This document shows positions 42,898-55,775 of a stretch of DNA of 64,000 nucleotides, in pieces. The notes under the pieces were generated by a model, which saw nothing but the letters and a program-made list of their open reading frames with translations, was not told the origin of the DNA and searched no databases. A program made the position numbers and the translations under genes. The stretch spans positions 58,769,169-58,833,168 of the forward strand of contig OX485806.1 of NCBI GenBank assembly GCA_950295325.1, in the 5' to 3' direction. The stretch comes from Polytrichum commune (Eukaryota > Streptophyta > Polytrichopsida > Polytrichales > Polytrichaceae). The stretch's first letter is position 1; each line of letters begins with the position of its first letter.

Positions 42898-43149
42898 CAT
42901 TATATTCATTAATTTGAGACTTTCTCTTGTCTCAAAGTAATATATGGACCACAACAACATGGTCTAATGTTTGGGTTGTCTACCTAAACCACCTTGGTAT
43001 GAGTTCTTAATTGGGTTCTTAATATGAACACCCGCTTCAAAGTATTTACATCTTACAACATTCTCCAATATTTGAGTGATTTTATCCATGTTCTTATAGG
43101 TGTAACTATCTCAAAATGCCAAAAAAGTCCCAAATTAATAAAGATAGTG
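42898..43149. mobile_element. Miniature (252 bp) relative of the large element
   Basis: The left end CATTATATTCATTAATTTGA is mirrored by the right end TAATAAAGATAGTG preceded by AGTCCCAAAT. The left 90 bp match 12470-12540 and 20003-20100. The right 120 bp match 31130-31251. A worn palindrome, GTTTGGGTTGTCTACCTAAAC, sits between. ATATAT flanks both sides (target copy or AT symmetry). It is a MITE made of just the two ends of the 12.47-31.25 kb element. Confidence 0.78.
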
Positions 43150-44728
43150 ATATATTCCTCTGCTTTAATTAAAGGATTTCATGCGGATCACTAAATTCAA
43201 CAAGTGAGTATTTAATTCTTCTTGCAACAATTCTGTGAGTAAATTTAATTCACTTGTCCATTTACTTAATCCATAAAATACACATACATGGATAGGAAGG
43301 CTATGGCAATTCGGCTGCTTCAATGCCTGGCTCCAGTCTCCATTACAGACAATGGACTTTTTATCTCGTCCTTTCACCTCCCGAGTAAAATCCTCCAAAG
43401 GTCGCCAAATAGAGTTTTCACCAGATCACATTGAACAGTTAGGCTGGCTCCACCGGGACTGTTCGAGGACAACTGCTGACACTTGGGATTCCACCCTTTA
43501 CTATTCTACATCAAACTACTGCCTCGCCCATATACAGGAAGATTACTCAACCTCCCCTGCGTCCACATACACTCCTATGATCGGGGAAAACCGGCAGTTG
43601 GTGACAAATGAACCGGTTGAGTTTGAGAAATAACCGGTTGAAGCTCAAGACTGCAGGAAATTTGCCGATCATTTTCGAGGAATTTGTAGAATATACCCCA
43701 ATTTAATAAAGGAAAACCGGAGGATGTCGACATGTAACTGGTTGGACTTGAAAACACTAGGATCTCAGTCGGTTGTGCCCAAAAATCTCCCCGATCACTG
43801 ATACACTCATCTCCAGATACAGCCCCAAACAATTGCTTCTCACAAGGACAGGTACCATTTATAAGTTGATTTCTCGATTATGGATTTGAATTTAATTAAT
43901 CAGGAATCAGCTATATGGAAGAGCAAGTCAGATGTTACTTAATTTGGTGACACTTGCAACTTCTCAAACATCGGCACAAGCTCTCCGATTCAGTTAATCC
44001 GACTTAGAAATACTTTCACTCTTACACTCGATGCTATGACAGATTCACGAGGACTGCACACAACTTGTTCTCTATCACAGATTATTGCTCAACCAGAATG
44101 ACTCTCAAGATAGATACAGGAATATGGACAGATTCTACTTAACGCTGACGTAAATCGATAATTCAATCTGTCACTATCGTAGAAAGCGAACAGAGATCTC
44201 ACAATTCGGCCACTTGTTACTTTCTTGAACTTCACACACACCACAAGTAATAGTTATTTCTTAATCGCAAATCAAATCCAAAAGCAATTACACAGAGATC
44301 ACTCAAGAGAATCAGACAATGGCCGCTCCTACGGACCTCAACACTTTCACAGACAACTGAAGAATGGTTATTCACGATAAGGCTAAAAATGGCCCCCTGG
44401 CCATAAAACTTTATATATTCAACTAATACAGATTATCGCCAAAAGAAGAAGAGAGAGTTTCTTTTCTTTTCTTGTCAGGCTATATACCTCCGTACTGAAT
44501 CCCCTTTGAAAGAGAATCCAGTGACTACACTCCTTTGGATCAGACTGTAGCTCTTCCAATCAATAATTCCTGGAATCTCGAGATATTAACCTCACTTTTG
44601 TGTTCTAGTTCAATAACATCATGCTATTATTCTACCATGTTCACATTTTCTTTTGAAATGGTCAACAAAATCAAAAAAATACGTACGACATAGCCCCCTA
44701 CTAAAACTGTTGCTAGTCCCTCAGCAAC
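43150..44728. other. Non-coding flank of the gag-like gene
   Basis: Small frames only (43165-43832), with no recognised domain. It may be the 3' untranslated or LTR region of the minus-strand gene next to it. Confidence 0.4.
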
Positions 44729-47451
44729 CTATCTACGGAGTAATTTTGAAGCAGGTCCGAATTGATAAGCCGACTCAACTGCAATTCTCTTGAGCTCGCG
44801 GTGCTCCATCTTTTCGATCGCCTTTTGGAGATCCTCATCTCTCGCCACCAACTCAGGAGCGTTCGTCCTCTGCCACCGCAAGAATCTCTCCAATGGCCCT
44901 GCCCTTGTGTTTGGGAACTCGTTAATAAGGCATTTGTGAGCTCCGGCGATGAAATGAGTAATGGCCATCGCCTCTACAATTCGCACCCATCGTGTTGGTC
45001 TGTACTGCAGCTTGAGCAGCAACAGAAATTCGTGGTGACTCTCGTGATACTGGTTCACGTCAATTGACATATTCCACTGCCCGCACCAATTCAAGAGCAC
45101 ATTCGCAAAAACTGCAGCTTGAAAGCAAACAGGGTCCTTGTGATGAGCATGCATTTGAAAGAATTGCCTGTAAGTAGCTTGACACTCAGCTGCAGTCGAT
45201 TTGGGCCCATAAATGATCGGCCAATTGTACTCCACACTCGCCAATGTAGCTGTTGGATTCCACTTTTGTCTTCGAGGGCAAGGGCAATAGTGTGGGTGGC
45301 TTTTTATAGCCGCTGGTGGGATTGTAGGCCATTGCCTTGAAATCCTCCGATACTGGATATCGGCAGGTACCTCCTCTGTCCTTGAAAGCCCATAGTCTTC
45401 TAACAGCCAGGCAATTGCCGACCAGGTCGGAACTGGTTCTTCCTCGGGTTTGTCGAACAAAAGAGCATATTGTCCTAAGTACTTAAGGGTAAGGGGAGCC
45501 TATCACAGGTAAATCTATGGTCGGATAAACAGACACGTAATGCTTAGGGGGAAGGTCAAAATTGCCTTGACCTTGTAAATTCAACAATGGTCTCTTTTGG
45601 ACTGAGACATCCGCTATATAACGCTCAAGTCTATTGACCACCCTGTCGAACTGGTAAATGTAATGTGACCCTGAAAAATCTACACTCGGACAAAAAGAAA
45701 GACGCTGATTGTTTGCAACTAGGACATCTGACACAAAATCGGGATACCTCAACTGGCCCAGCAATTTTTTCAGTTTTTCATTCCATGGCCTTAAATTATC
45801 CCAGGCTTGACTATAGAACTGGGAATTGACTTGAATCCCGTACTCAAATACTGACACCTCTCTTCTCTCGGCCTGAACAGGAAACTGGTGTCTTAATACC
45901 CACTGATGTTCTAAGGCAGCGTAATAAAGCAAGACTCTTGCCCCGACATCCCCAATAATAACAAAAGCTGAATAGGGGTCGGAAAGGTTAAGTATTTTCC
46001 TAACCAAAATTTCTACAAACAAATTTTCTACCTCCCAGTCTACACTTTGTTGCCACAATTTTCTGAAAACGACTATGGTCTAACCATTCTTTTCCTTTCA
46101 GTCCTGTGACCACAAAAAACAATTGACACTGAATTTCGAACATTTGCCACAAACTCTTGGGAGCGGGTCCTCTTGATTCCCAATTCCACAACGCAACCAC
46201 ACAATCTGAAGGTAAAGATGGTGAATTGACAAGATTTGATACCGTCGAGGTCATGGAAGGCTGCACGGTACTTGGTTGAGTAACCAAAGTCGCTTGTCGC
46301 GCCAATTCGCCGTCCTGCTCCTGCAATTTCTCCTTCAGCTGTGTATTCTCCAAATTAAGTTGCTTCAAAGCAGCTTGGCAATCTGCTAGCTGCTCGTGCT
46401 CGCCCTTGTATTCGCTAAGTTGCTTTAGCACTACAACTTTCTCCTCTTCTGCCGCTGCCAACCGCTTCACAAAAATGTCTATGGCCTTCTTGTTCTCCTT
46501 CAATTTAGCTTGCTGGTCCATCTGCTCTTTAAGCGCCTCGGCCAGGTCCAAAATATGTTTCGCTGCTATTGTCTGACAAGTTACCAAAGCCACTCTCTTT
46601 TCCTGCAGGTGTTCTCTCAACTTCAGTAGCTTCACTCTCAGATGATGGTTCTCCTTGTGTAAACTGTCAGAGTCTCCAGGGCTAGTCGATGAACTCGGAG
46701 TTGGATTGGAAGTCGATGGTGTACACGCTACCACTGGTGCAGGTAGTTCTTGACACAAAATTGAAATATAAAAAGCTGAAAAAATCTCTAGTGTCTTGGG
46801 AGCACCTTGTTGCCGAATTCGGATCTCCTCTCCCATTTTCTCCTGCACTCCTCGGGCCCAATTCACCTTCTTACCCTCCCAAGTGGACAAGGCTGCCATA
46901 ATAATCTTCTGGGTCATCACCTCCTTCTGAGGACGAAAAACGAGGTAATCGTTCACAAATTTGAGCCACGGCCTCCAATGGTGCTTGGCCTTGTCCAGTG
47001 GACACCCCCTCGGTGTACGAATGAATTCGCCCTCAAACAAATTTTTGTGTTGCTTTTTAGTGAGCCCAGGCATCGAATCCAGTAACAGTCCTTCCTTTGG
47101 CAGCCACAAAAGTCTGGCTATAGCATCGATCCCCACGTCTATGGTCCTACCATCTACTTGCGCAGTAGCTGTGTTCGAATCATAAGTCTTGATGAATTGC
47201 TTGACCTTCTCCACATAGGCCACCCTTGTCACATTTTGAATCCAACAAAAATAATCGAACATCCTTGCTTTCTCCAATTTGTCCCTGTTATTTTTCCAGG
47301 CTACCTTCAGCGGCATGGAAACCACCGGTAACACCAAGGGCTTGAGTGGGAGGGTGGGCTCTGCCTCCTCCACTTTCTTTTCCTCTCTCGTGGCATAGCT
47401 AAAGATCGTCATGTCTTCCCCTAATGGGTGAACTTGGTGTCCGTGACTCAA
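44729..47451 (-). pseudogene. Gag-like coiled-coil reading frame, two frameshifts
   Basis: Three consecutive minus-strand frames (47451-46000, 46058-45483, 45460-44729) look like one ancestral frame of about 900 codons. The first has VDGRTIDVGIDAIARLLWLP and a KVNWARGVQEKMGEEIRIRQ helix, then a Ser/Pro linker and a long coiled coil (about residues 270-390: LHKENHHLRVKLLKLREHLQ... LKQLNLENTQLKEKLQEQD). One base too many in an A run near 46045 shifts it to LWQQSVDWEVENLFVEILV. A second shift near 45495 leads to KYLGQYALLFDKPEEEP. The N-terminal part resembles plant transposon-borne domains of unknown function. I cannot name a family; a retroelement gag-type or plant-mobile-domain protein is my best guess. 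Confidence 0.5.
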
Positions 47452-49939
47452 TGTAGCCTATAGTCTGTAAGAGTTGTTACCAGTCCCAGTAAATGTCTGT
47501 CAATGGTTTGAGGAGCAGTAAAACTACCAGTCCATGAAACTATTCTATAAGCTACTCTCAGATTCTCTCTTAGTAGATTTCTCTTTTTCTGAGGGAGTCT
47601 CTCATCAATGACTTGACCTCGCAAGAGAGTTTAACTGTTTTTATCTCTCAGGACTGAATTATCATTTCTCTCGGGACTTCCTAGGTAGTATTTACCCCTA
47701 CAGACCATTGACCGAGTAGATTTTTCCAAGATAAATACTCATGTTAGACTGTGGCTACATAAGAATAGACATCCTTCTACTTTTACATGGTAACAATTGC
47801 TCTTTTTACACATTCTTCTCCTAACTGTTCTTATTTTAGATTATGGACCATTGAGATTACCATGACTTTGTTTCTAGATTCACTATATAGAGAGGAAAGG
47901 GATAAGAGATTATGGACGAAGATCTAATTAACTTCACTATAGAGAAGAATGAACTCTTTTCAACCAGATTATTGACCTTTCTATCTTTGAGTTCCTGTTG
48001 CGACACTTAAAAATTCCTAAGTTCTGAAATAATTCCATTTTCTTCATTGATGTTCCTTTTCAGATTTCGCCATCTTCTTCCAAATTTGGGTTATCCTCGA
48101 CCTTTCAGCGGCATCTGTTCTCTTATTTTTTACTTTTCTCTCCTTTTGGACTCACTACTTTGCTTCTGATTTAGAGCTTCTTCCCTCAGATGATAATCTT
48201 CTCTTATAATAACAACTCTCTGAAGATTATTGCTCAGCCTATGGTCACTCAAACTATCATATTTGCTCTTAAATCAGTGTATGAGAGATAATTTTCTACC
48301 GAATCTTTCATTTACACTCCAAACTGCCAATGGCCTAATCTTCATTCACTCGTCATTTTCTTTCTTTCTTTCTTTCTCATATCTCACATGATTTCCACTC
48401 GGCATCTGCTAATCACTTTGCTCTCTTGATAAATCTGTCTGCTCATTTTCTCTTTTGCTTACTTAAATCAACACTTCTTCGAACTGTTTCTGTTTCAACT
48501 GAGAGCCACCTCTTACTACAATTCTGAATCACTCTTGACTGCAATCTATGGCTTCACATGCTCTCTTCTAATGCTTGAGCTATTCTCACTATCACCATCA
48601 GTCCATAGCCTTGGTTGCTATCAATCCATTACTTACAAGAGACAACAGTCTGATGCAAACTGAATTCGATTCCATTAACAGCAAAGCATATATTTATATT
48701 GACAGCAAAAATTTCACAGAGGTTGCCACTTACCTGTTGCACGCGCGCACTTTGCTGCAAACAACTTTTCATAATTGCTCTCCTAGCAGACTCCCCACAC
48801 AGCAACCCCTCCTCTTCCTTGCCCACTTGAACAGTTTATTGCCTGATTTCTTCGTGAATCTGTTCGCGTGGTGTAACTGCCAATTGCTTGGCCTCCTTGG
48901 CGGCTCGTGGTAAGAATAATAATAGCCTTTAGTGGTTAGGCTGGTACTAATTACACTTACCTGCCCTCCGCCGTCCTTAAACCTCCTTTTGGTTAGCTTA
49001 TTTATCTCACTAAGGGGGGCCACACACGGGGTGTCCAGCCCGGTAATGGGGCTGGCACCGGTGCCAAAGCGCTAACTGGCCCCGCACATGGGGCTCCCAA
49101 GACGGAGCGGGTAAGAGGCATGTCAGAGGTTGTCCCCCCTCCTTCCTGTCGGAAACGGGTCCAAGGCATGCCCAGAGCCACACAACCTCACCGGCGAGAA
49201 AATGCAACGTTCTGGTGCAGGCCGTGGATGACGAGAATGAAAACTTTTTCTCCAGATGAAAAACACCCATGTATGCGGACGCCTCCCGCACAATTGCTAG
49301 ACCGGGTTTCGGTTCCACTGTGCGGAGTAACGTGCCTTGCCATTTCACCGCGAAGAACAGGCGACGACGGACGGAGCGGCACCAATGTGAGAGACGAGAT
49401 GCGATCGTGAACCTGCGCGCGGACTCGCGACACATCCAGCCTACAGGCTCTCGCGCAGGCGATACAGGTGATAGAGGTGTGGAACCATGGGCTGGGGTTT
49501 AAGAGTGTGGGAGCTACGGCGTTTTCTTCTGCCGGTGTTGACCCCGGTGTCTATGAAGGAGTTCGAGCAATCGCGATTTGAGCTTCTGTTTTAGTTTGCA
49601 TTTTTGCAGGTCAAAAAAGGCCACCGCGAGCCTGCTTGCTGCACCTTTTTTGTGTGCGCAACAGCAACACCCACCAGCTGCCTGTGGAGCTCCGGATGAG
49701 GGTTACTGCACATGCCGATTGCTCCTGTGTGCAAACCCTGATTGCTCCTGTATGGAAACCTTGATTGCTCATTTGTGGAAACCATGATTGCCGCCGTGGC
49801 CCCCCTCTTTGCAGGTTTGCTTCGGAGCCGGCGCTGGAGTTTTGTGACTGTCGGACCGCGGGCCTGCTGCCTTCCGTGTTCGGCGCCACCGAACATACGC
49901 CGTTTGTTGCTGTTCAGCCGCGGGATGCGACCCCCATTG
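47452..49939. other. Non-coding region
   Basis: 47.45-48.95 kb is T-rich with no gene (possible LTR or 5' region of the gag-like element). 49.0-49.5 kb is GC-rich (CCCGGTAATGGGGCTGGCACC) with overlapping frames on both strands and no domain. At about 49718-49796 a 22-24 bp motif, GATTGCTCCTGTGTG-GAAACC-like, repeats three to four times. Confidence 0.45.
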
Positions 49940-51293
49940 GACCGACTTAAGCTCACTAAAGGCCGATATCACATTTGGTCAATTATTAGAAATTTCACCA
50001 GTAGCTAGGAAGACTTTGAAGGACGGAATGCCTGTGAATAGGAGGGTTAAGAGGCCAAAGATTAGAGTGTCGGCGAGGGTCCAAATGCAAGGGAGAACTC
50101 GGGAAGTCAAGGCGGTGGAGATTGAAGTAACGATAGTGGACAAGGTGGTTCCTCATGTATTGGTGGATGGTGGAAGTAGTCTCAATATTCTACCCGAGCA
50201 CACTATGAGGAAATTGGGATTAAGTTTGACCAGTCCGTCGCCATTCGTCATCAATATGGCTAACCAAAGTCTGGTGGTTCCGGTGGGGATTATTAAGGAT
50301 TGTCGACTTAGCACGGGAGGTGAAGAATACATTGTGACCTTTCAAGTGATTAAGATGCATGACAATAAGGATGCATTTCCCATCTTGTTAGGACGACCTT
50401 GGTTAAGGATGTCTAACGCCGTAGTAGATTGGGGAGGACAAAAACCTTCTATCACTTATGGTCCCGTAGATAATAGGGTCAAGGTCTCAATAGCACCTTT
50501 AAGTGGTTGGGTTAAGGAGGAGATTGATCCAATGTCGGATGAAGAGGAGAATGGCGGAAGTAATGAGAAATTTGAGGATACATTGGTGGGGGTTGTTCAA
50601 AACAAGGAGAAGGCTAAAATGTATTCCTCTGACGGGTTCTTAGGTCCTAGCTTTTACAATCAAGATGTTGATAGAGATTTTACACATTGGCTAAGACAAT
50701 ACCTGGAGTCCATTAGCGATGTCATGATGATGACTCATAGTTGTATCCTCCAAGATGATGTGTCTAGAGAATATTATTTGTCCTTAGAGCCATGTGAGGT
50801 TCTCACGGAAGAGGAATGGGTAAAGGGAGGACTCACTCCATGGTTAGATGATATTGAGTTAAGTGATGTGAGTTTGGTACATGTAGATGGGACTCAAGAT
50901 GAGGAGGCCATGTTAGAACTGTCAAAATTAGAGCCTGCTTTGCATTTTAAAACTACTTCTACGGGCATTATAGCGGGTCATGATATCAAGGATTATCCTA
51001 ATGTCCCCAACGATTGGTATAGAGATACCGAGGAGCAAACACGAGTGGTCGAAGAAGATTGGAAGTTTGTGGATGTCAAAATGAAGAATGGCAAGGTTAG
51101 ACCAATGAAGATGGGTTCTAAACTCGATGATGAGGAGATCGAAGAGTATAGCGATTTGATAGATGAGTTTAGTGATACCTTTGCATGGTCATACGATGAA
51201 CTCAAGGGAATTCCTAGAGAGATGGTTGAGCATCGTATTCCGTTAGTTCCGGGCTATGAACCGGTGAGACAAAAAAAAAATGATGAATCTTAG
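49940..51293 (+). pseudogene. Ty3/gypsy polyprotein, protease region
   Basis: Homology-like coding begins before the annotated start (ADITFGQLLEISPVARKTLK at about 49960). The frame then has the aspartic protease signature VLVDGGSSLNILPE (active Asp about residue 51 from 50016) and ILLGRPWL. A long, poorly conserved linker leads to IPLVPGYEPVRQKK, the run-in to reverse transcriptase, where a run of ten A (51268-51277) throws the frame and TAG follows. No gag or zinc knuckle is seen upstream, so the 5' part is lost. Confidence 0.82.
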
Positions 51294-53130
51294 ATTGCAA
51301 TTATTAATCAAAGCAGAATTAGAGAGGTTGTTGCAGGCTGGGTTTATAAAGCCGGTAGAGATTACGGATTGGGTTTTTCCCATGGTGTTAGTGAAAAAGA
51401 AAAATGGGAAGCTTAGAGTTTGTGTAGACTATAGGAAGCTCAATGATTGTACGCAAAAGGATCACTTTCCTTTGCCGTTCATTACCTTGTTGTTAGAGGA
51501 GGTAGGGGGTCATGAGCGGTATACATTCATGGATGGATACGTCGGCTACAACCAAGTAGCCATAGCATTAGCGGATTTACACAAGACGACATTTATAACA
51601 CCTTGGGGGACTTTCATATGGGTGGTGATGCCATTTGGTTTATACAACGCACCGGCTACATTTCAACGACTAGTCATGTATATCTTCAGCGACTTGCTCT
51701 TCAAATCCATGATAGTTTATATTGATGATTTTAGTATCCAATCTAGCACTAAGGAGCATGTGCATTGTGTGAGAGAGACCTTAGTTAGGTGTAGGCAAAT
51801 GCGGTTGGCATTAAATCCGGACAAGACATTCCTAGGGGTACAAAGGGGAGTTTTGTTGGGTTATGTTGTGAGCAAAAATGGAAGAGAACCGGGTCCCGAC
51901 AAGATAGCCGTCATTGACGGGTTAGAAACTCCGAAAAATGCCAAGGGAATCTCTAAGTTGTTAGGACATGTGGGATGGTATAGAGAGTTGATTCCGGATT
52001 TTGCAAAGATAGCGGTCCCTATCACTCAATTGCTCAAGAAGGATGTCAAATTTGTTTGGACGGATGAGTGCCAAAAAGCCTTTATAGAGTTGAGATCAAA
52101 ATTGAGCACTTATCCCGTCTTAAGGCCACCGGATTGGGAAAAGCCTTTTCATGTGTATTGTGATGCTAGCAACGTAGCGGTGGGTAGTGCCTTGTGTCAA
52201 TGCATGGGAGAGAAGGGGAAGGATCTACCCGTAGCTTATGCTAGTAAGCAATTGACTTCCGCGGAGAGGAATTACTCCACTACGGAGAGAGAGTGTCTAG
52301 CCATGGCATTTTCGGTCAAGAAGTTTAGGCACTATCTTATTTGTAATCCGGTAGTATTTTTTGTGGATCACATGGCCATTAAATATTTGGTCAACAAGCC
52401 GGAGTTGAGTGGAAGGTTGGCTAGGTGGGTCTTGTTACTCGAAGAGTTTGATTACACGGTGGAATATAAACCGGGCCGTATGCATTTACAAGCCGACCAC
52501 TTGTCTAGATTGTCGGAGGAGATGGACACTACGCCAATAGATGATAGCCTCATGGATGATAGATTGTTTGTAGTCACGTCCACACCGGATTGGTATGCCG
52601 GAATTGTAGAGTTCTTGACCACTCAACAATTACCAACCGAATGGACGAAAGAGGAGAAAAGAAAGGTTAGAGTCAATAGTAGGCACTTTGCAGTGATAGG
52701 CAATAGATTGTTCAGGAGAGGAACGGACACCATCTTGAGAAGATGTGTATCGCAAGTAGAGGTTCCGGATATTCTAGAGGCTTGTCATGATAGTGCTTGT
52801 GGAGGGCATTTTTCTGGTCAACTTACCGGCCAGAAAATCCTTAGAGCATGTTACTTTTGGCCTACATTGTTTCAGGATTCACACGACTATGTTAGAAGGT
52901 GTGATGCTTGCCAAAGGTACGCTAGAAATGACCTTAGGATGGAGATGTCATTGCACATTTCATTACCACTAGTTCCCTTTGAGAAATGGGGAATAGATTA
53001 TGTAAGGGAGGTCCATCCCCACTCTTCGAGAGGGATGGCATACATTGTTGTAGCTACCGAGTACTTGACTAAATGGGCGGAAGCCAAGACGGTCAAAACC
53101 GACACGGCCGCCCCATCAAGGACAACTCGC
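51280..53130 (+). pseudogene. Ty3/gypsy reverse transcriptase, RNase H and truncated integrase
   Basis: In the +1 frame after the A run: RT with VCVDYRKLND (about residue 50), FMDGYVGYNQV, FGLYNAPATFQR and the catalytic YIDD at about 147-150; RNase H with HVYCDASNVAVGSALCQ, a TERECLAM segment and a DHLSRL end; integrase zinc region (HDSACGGHF ... RRCDACQRYAR); and the first catalytic Asp in KWGIDYVRE. The core ends soon after ATEYLTKWAEAKTVKTDTA, so the second Asp/Glu part is missing and the frame runs on into non-homologous sequence to 53217. It is non-functional by truncation, and possibly by the upstream shift. Confidence 0.88.
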
Positions 53131-53202
53131 TGGTGCACCTTAATCCTGCTGGAAGCTTTGCACGGCCGAAGCGGAGGATCACATCTCTCAGTGACTAGAG
53201 CA

Positions 53203-53222
53203 TTGGTGGAGGGATGAGGGGC
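53203..53222 (+). promoter_or_regulatory. Candidate polypurine tract
   Basis: GGTGGAGGGATGAGGGG lies just before TGTGGTGG, the proposed LTR start. A purine tract in this place primes plus-strand synthesis in LTR elements. Confidence 0.5.
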
Positions 53223-53226
53223 GCGC

Positions 53227-54178
53227 TGTGGTGGTGACACTGTCGCGCACCTCTCCATGAGGAGTGCCCGCAACACCATGGGCACAAGGGGGACCCCAGA
53301 GTGACACCCGGGACTTGTGGCGCCATTGGTGAGAGGGCCCAAGTATTCTTGGTGTGGGTGAGGGCCCCGGGCGTTGAGAACGCCTCTCACCCACGGGGAC
53401 TAAGAGTCATGAGGGTAAGGCCATAAGTTTTGAAGAGCTTATGGCGGTGGAATTCTAGAATGCTAAGGAACACCTCAATCGGAGGTGCTAGCTAGGAGAT
53501 ATGGCCATTTGAGTGGGGCGCTGTCCCGGGACAGCACCCTGGGACAGCAGTGACCTGGGAGTGGTGCCCGGGACTGCCAAGGTTTGAAGAGCCATAACTT
53601 CATCAATACTTGCCCGAATGAGGCAAGAAAGGGGTCCATTGGCATCTACGGAAAGAGTAGGTGACAATAGAGTGGTCGCTTGAGAGCATCAGACATCATA
53701 TGTAGAAGTTATTGTGGTCTGAAGCTGCTGGGGGGGTTCTAGCCCCAGCGGCTAAGGGAAAATGTCCACTTGGCCCCAACCCTTGTAGAGAGACAAAAGG
53801 ATACTTGATGGTGGGGTAGGGGCCCCGCCCAAAGTCCTAGAGGCTTATATGGGTGAGGCAGCTTAGCCGACCGACCCCCCCGGAGCATACTTGGCAATGT
53901 GCTCCGGGTAGTTGTAGTGTTGTTTTGGCAACACGATGATCAACTTAAGAGTGGACTTCCATGGATGGAAGTCCACCTTAGCCATTGGCTACCTACGAAG
54001 GGGAGAGTCCCGAATGCATGTGTAGGAGGGTTTGGTGACCTAGCCATGAGCTTGAAGGTCCGCGGTTTTGGGAGCTAACCATGCATGTGCGTGGGATGTG
54101 CAGGTTAGCGCTCGTGGCACTTGCTAGGTTGGAAAGGTGGTCAAGCTAGGTGAAGGAAAACTAGCAAGGGTTGCGACA
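53227..54178 (+). mobile_element. LTR, family B (about 952 bp)
   Basis: TG at 53227 to GCGACA at 54178. It matches 57762-58702 over most of its length (CACCTCT/TTTCATGAAGAGTG start, ATGGGTGAGG, CAAGGGTTGCGACA end) and reverse-complements the copy at 38583-42325. It contains CCTGGGACAGCAGTGACCTGG and a CATTGGCTACCTAC stretch. It is probably the 3' LTR of the gypsy element upstream; the pairing is by position only. Confidence 0.7.
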
Positions 54179-55700
54179 GACACGGCGGGGAAGCCTAGTG
54201 GGGTACTGAGTGGGTGGAGGAAAGGAAGGGAGTGATGAGCAAACCCACGCCTAAGCACCGCTTGACCGCAAATCGAGGAGCATACAACATTCAAGATCGT
54301 CCTCAAGGTGGGTCGCCCTAGACCAATGTAGCATCCACGGATCTATTCCAAGCAACTTCCCTCTACGTTCGATTCGGCAGCCCAGTCCAGCCAGCAGCTC
54401 AGCTGTGGTGTTTGGGGGTCATCCCTGGCGGCAACCACCTCCAAGTTCGGGCATGAACTTGAATCACGGAGGGAACGTGTGCCACCGGAGGTGAATACAC
54501 AAGCAGGATGGCGACAGAGGCTTGGGAACAAGAGTAAGAAGAAGAACGGGAGGCTGGTGCGTAGGGAATCTGGGTACGTCCGTCGCAGGGAATTGCTTCA
54601 AGGTTAGGGGGTGATCACCATTGTGTTGTGGTGTCATGGGAGAGGCGACATTGGTAGTCGCCGAGGTGCATGGCGACATTCACAAAGGCGAATGTTGGAT
54701 TGTTGATGGGGAGGCAATGCTGGAGTTGGAGGAAAGGGGGAATTAGGTAGTTCATACCTTGATAAAAGCGTGAGCGTCATCACAAGGGGAAACACCTGCT
54801 GCAGCAGCCATTACATGTAGCAATGGGGATGGCAGAACTCAATGGAACAGACTGGGCTTGTGGGAGGAGGCAGACGGACAACTAGCTCGGGTGATGGGAA
54901 GATGTACACCCTATGCACCCAACAAGGTAGCAGCAAAAAGCAGCCAGCCAGCTGCGGGTACAGAGTGCCGAAGACGAGGGCGAGAGGGTGAGCCAAAGAC
55001 ACGGGCGTGAAGGCGAGCCGAGGAGAGACGACGAGCAGCCGGAGGGGAGGAAACGAGAGCAGGGACCGGGAGCCGGGTATCTGGCAATGGCGAGAGCGAG
55101 GAGACAGGTTAAGACCCGGGACTGACAACCCGGGTAACTGGGGAGGAGCCGACCGGGCAACTGAAGGATAATGAGCGAGGACTGAGCTTTTGAAGGGGAG
55201 CAGGTCCAACCATAAAATGCCACGTGGGTCGGGAATGGATGTTAGGCCGGCGGTAATAGACGTTAGGTCGGCGGGAATGGACATAGTTACTAGTGAACTA
55301 AGATTAGGTAGTAACCAGTGAATACCTAGTCACCCGTTAAGGTAGCTTAGTTACTAACGATGATGTCTTTAATGGAAGTAGATGAAAGGACATGGCCAGG
55401 AGATGAGAATCCCTTGGATGAATATAACTACCTCAACCACCATCAATGAATGGGGAACATTTTGGATGAACTAAGGCCATGGATGTAACCGAATTTCCTA
55501 GGCACATCTAGGAAAGGGAAGAATTACCTTATATGCATGCCACATGTACATTTAATTAGAGCATGTGCTTATTACTGAAAATAGATCTAGATGTGCTAAA
55601 ATTAGACTACATGTATATACAAGGATAAAAATAGCCGATTCCTACATGTGGCAATAGGGGAATAGGGTCAAACCGCCTAATTAAGGAAATAATAGATCTT
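54179..55700. other. Non-coding DNA
   Basis: 54.2-55.25 kb is purine-rich on the plus strand, with long minus-strand frames (54811-55284, 54882-55223) of low-complexity Pro/Ser/Leu. No domain. 55.25-55.7 kb shows nothing recognisable. Confidence 0.45.
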
Positions 55701-55710
55701 AGGTCCTATA

Positions 55711-55719
55711 TAAAGGGGC
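55711..55719 (+). promoter_or_regulatory. Candidate TATA box
   Basis: CCTATATAAAGGGGCAC sits about 60 bp upstream of a GA-rich transcribed-looking stretch. It could be the promoter of an LTR or a non-coding transcript. Confidence 0.4.
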
Positions 55720-55775
55720 ACTAAGAGGCACTAAAACACCTCATTCTCAAATACGACTATTCAACGTGAGCGTCA

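Noticed and set aside
49010-49960. Overlapping frames in GC-rich DNA upstream of the gypsy protease as gag
   Set aside because: No gag motif or zinc knuckle, and frames overlap on both strands.
54811-55284. 157-codon minus-strand frame
   Set aside because: Low-complexity Pro/Ser/Leu translation of purine-rich DNA without recognised domain.
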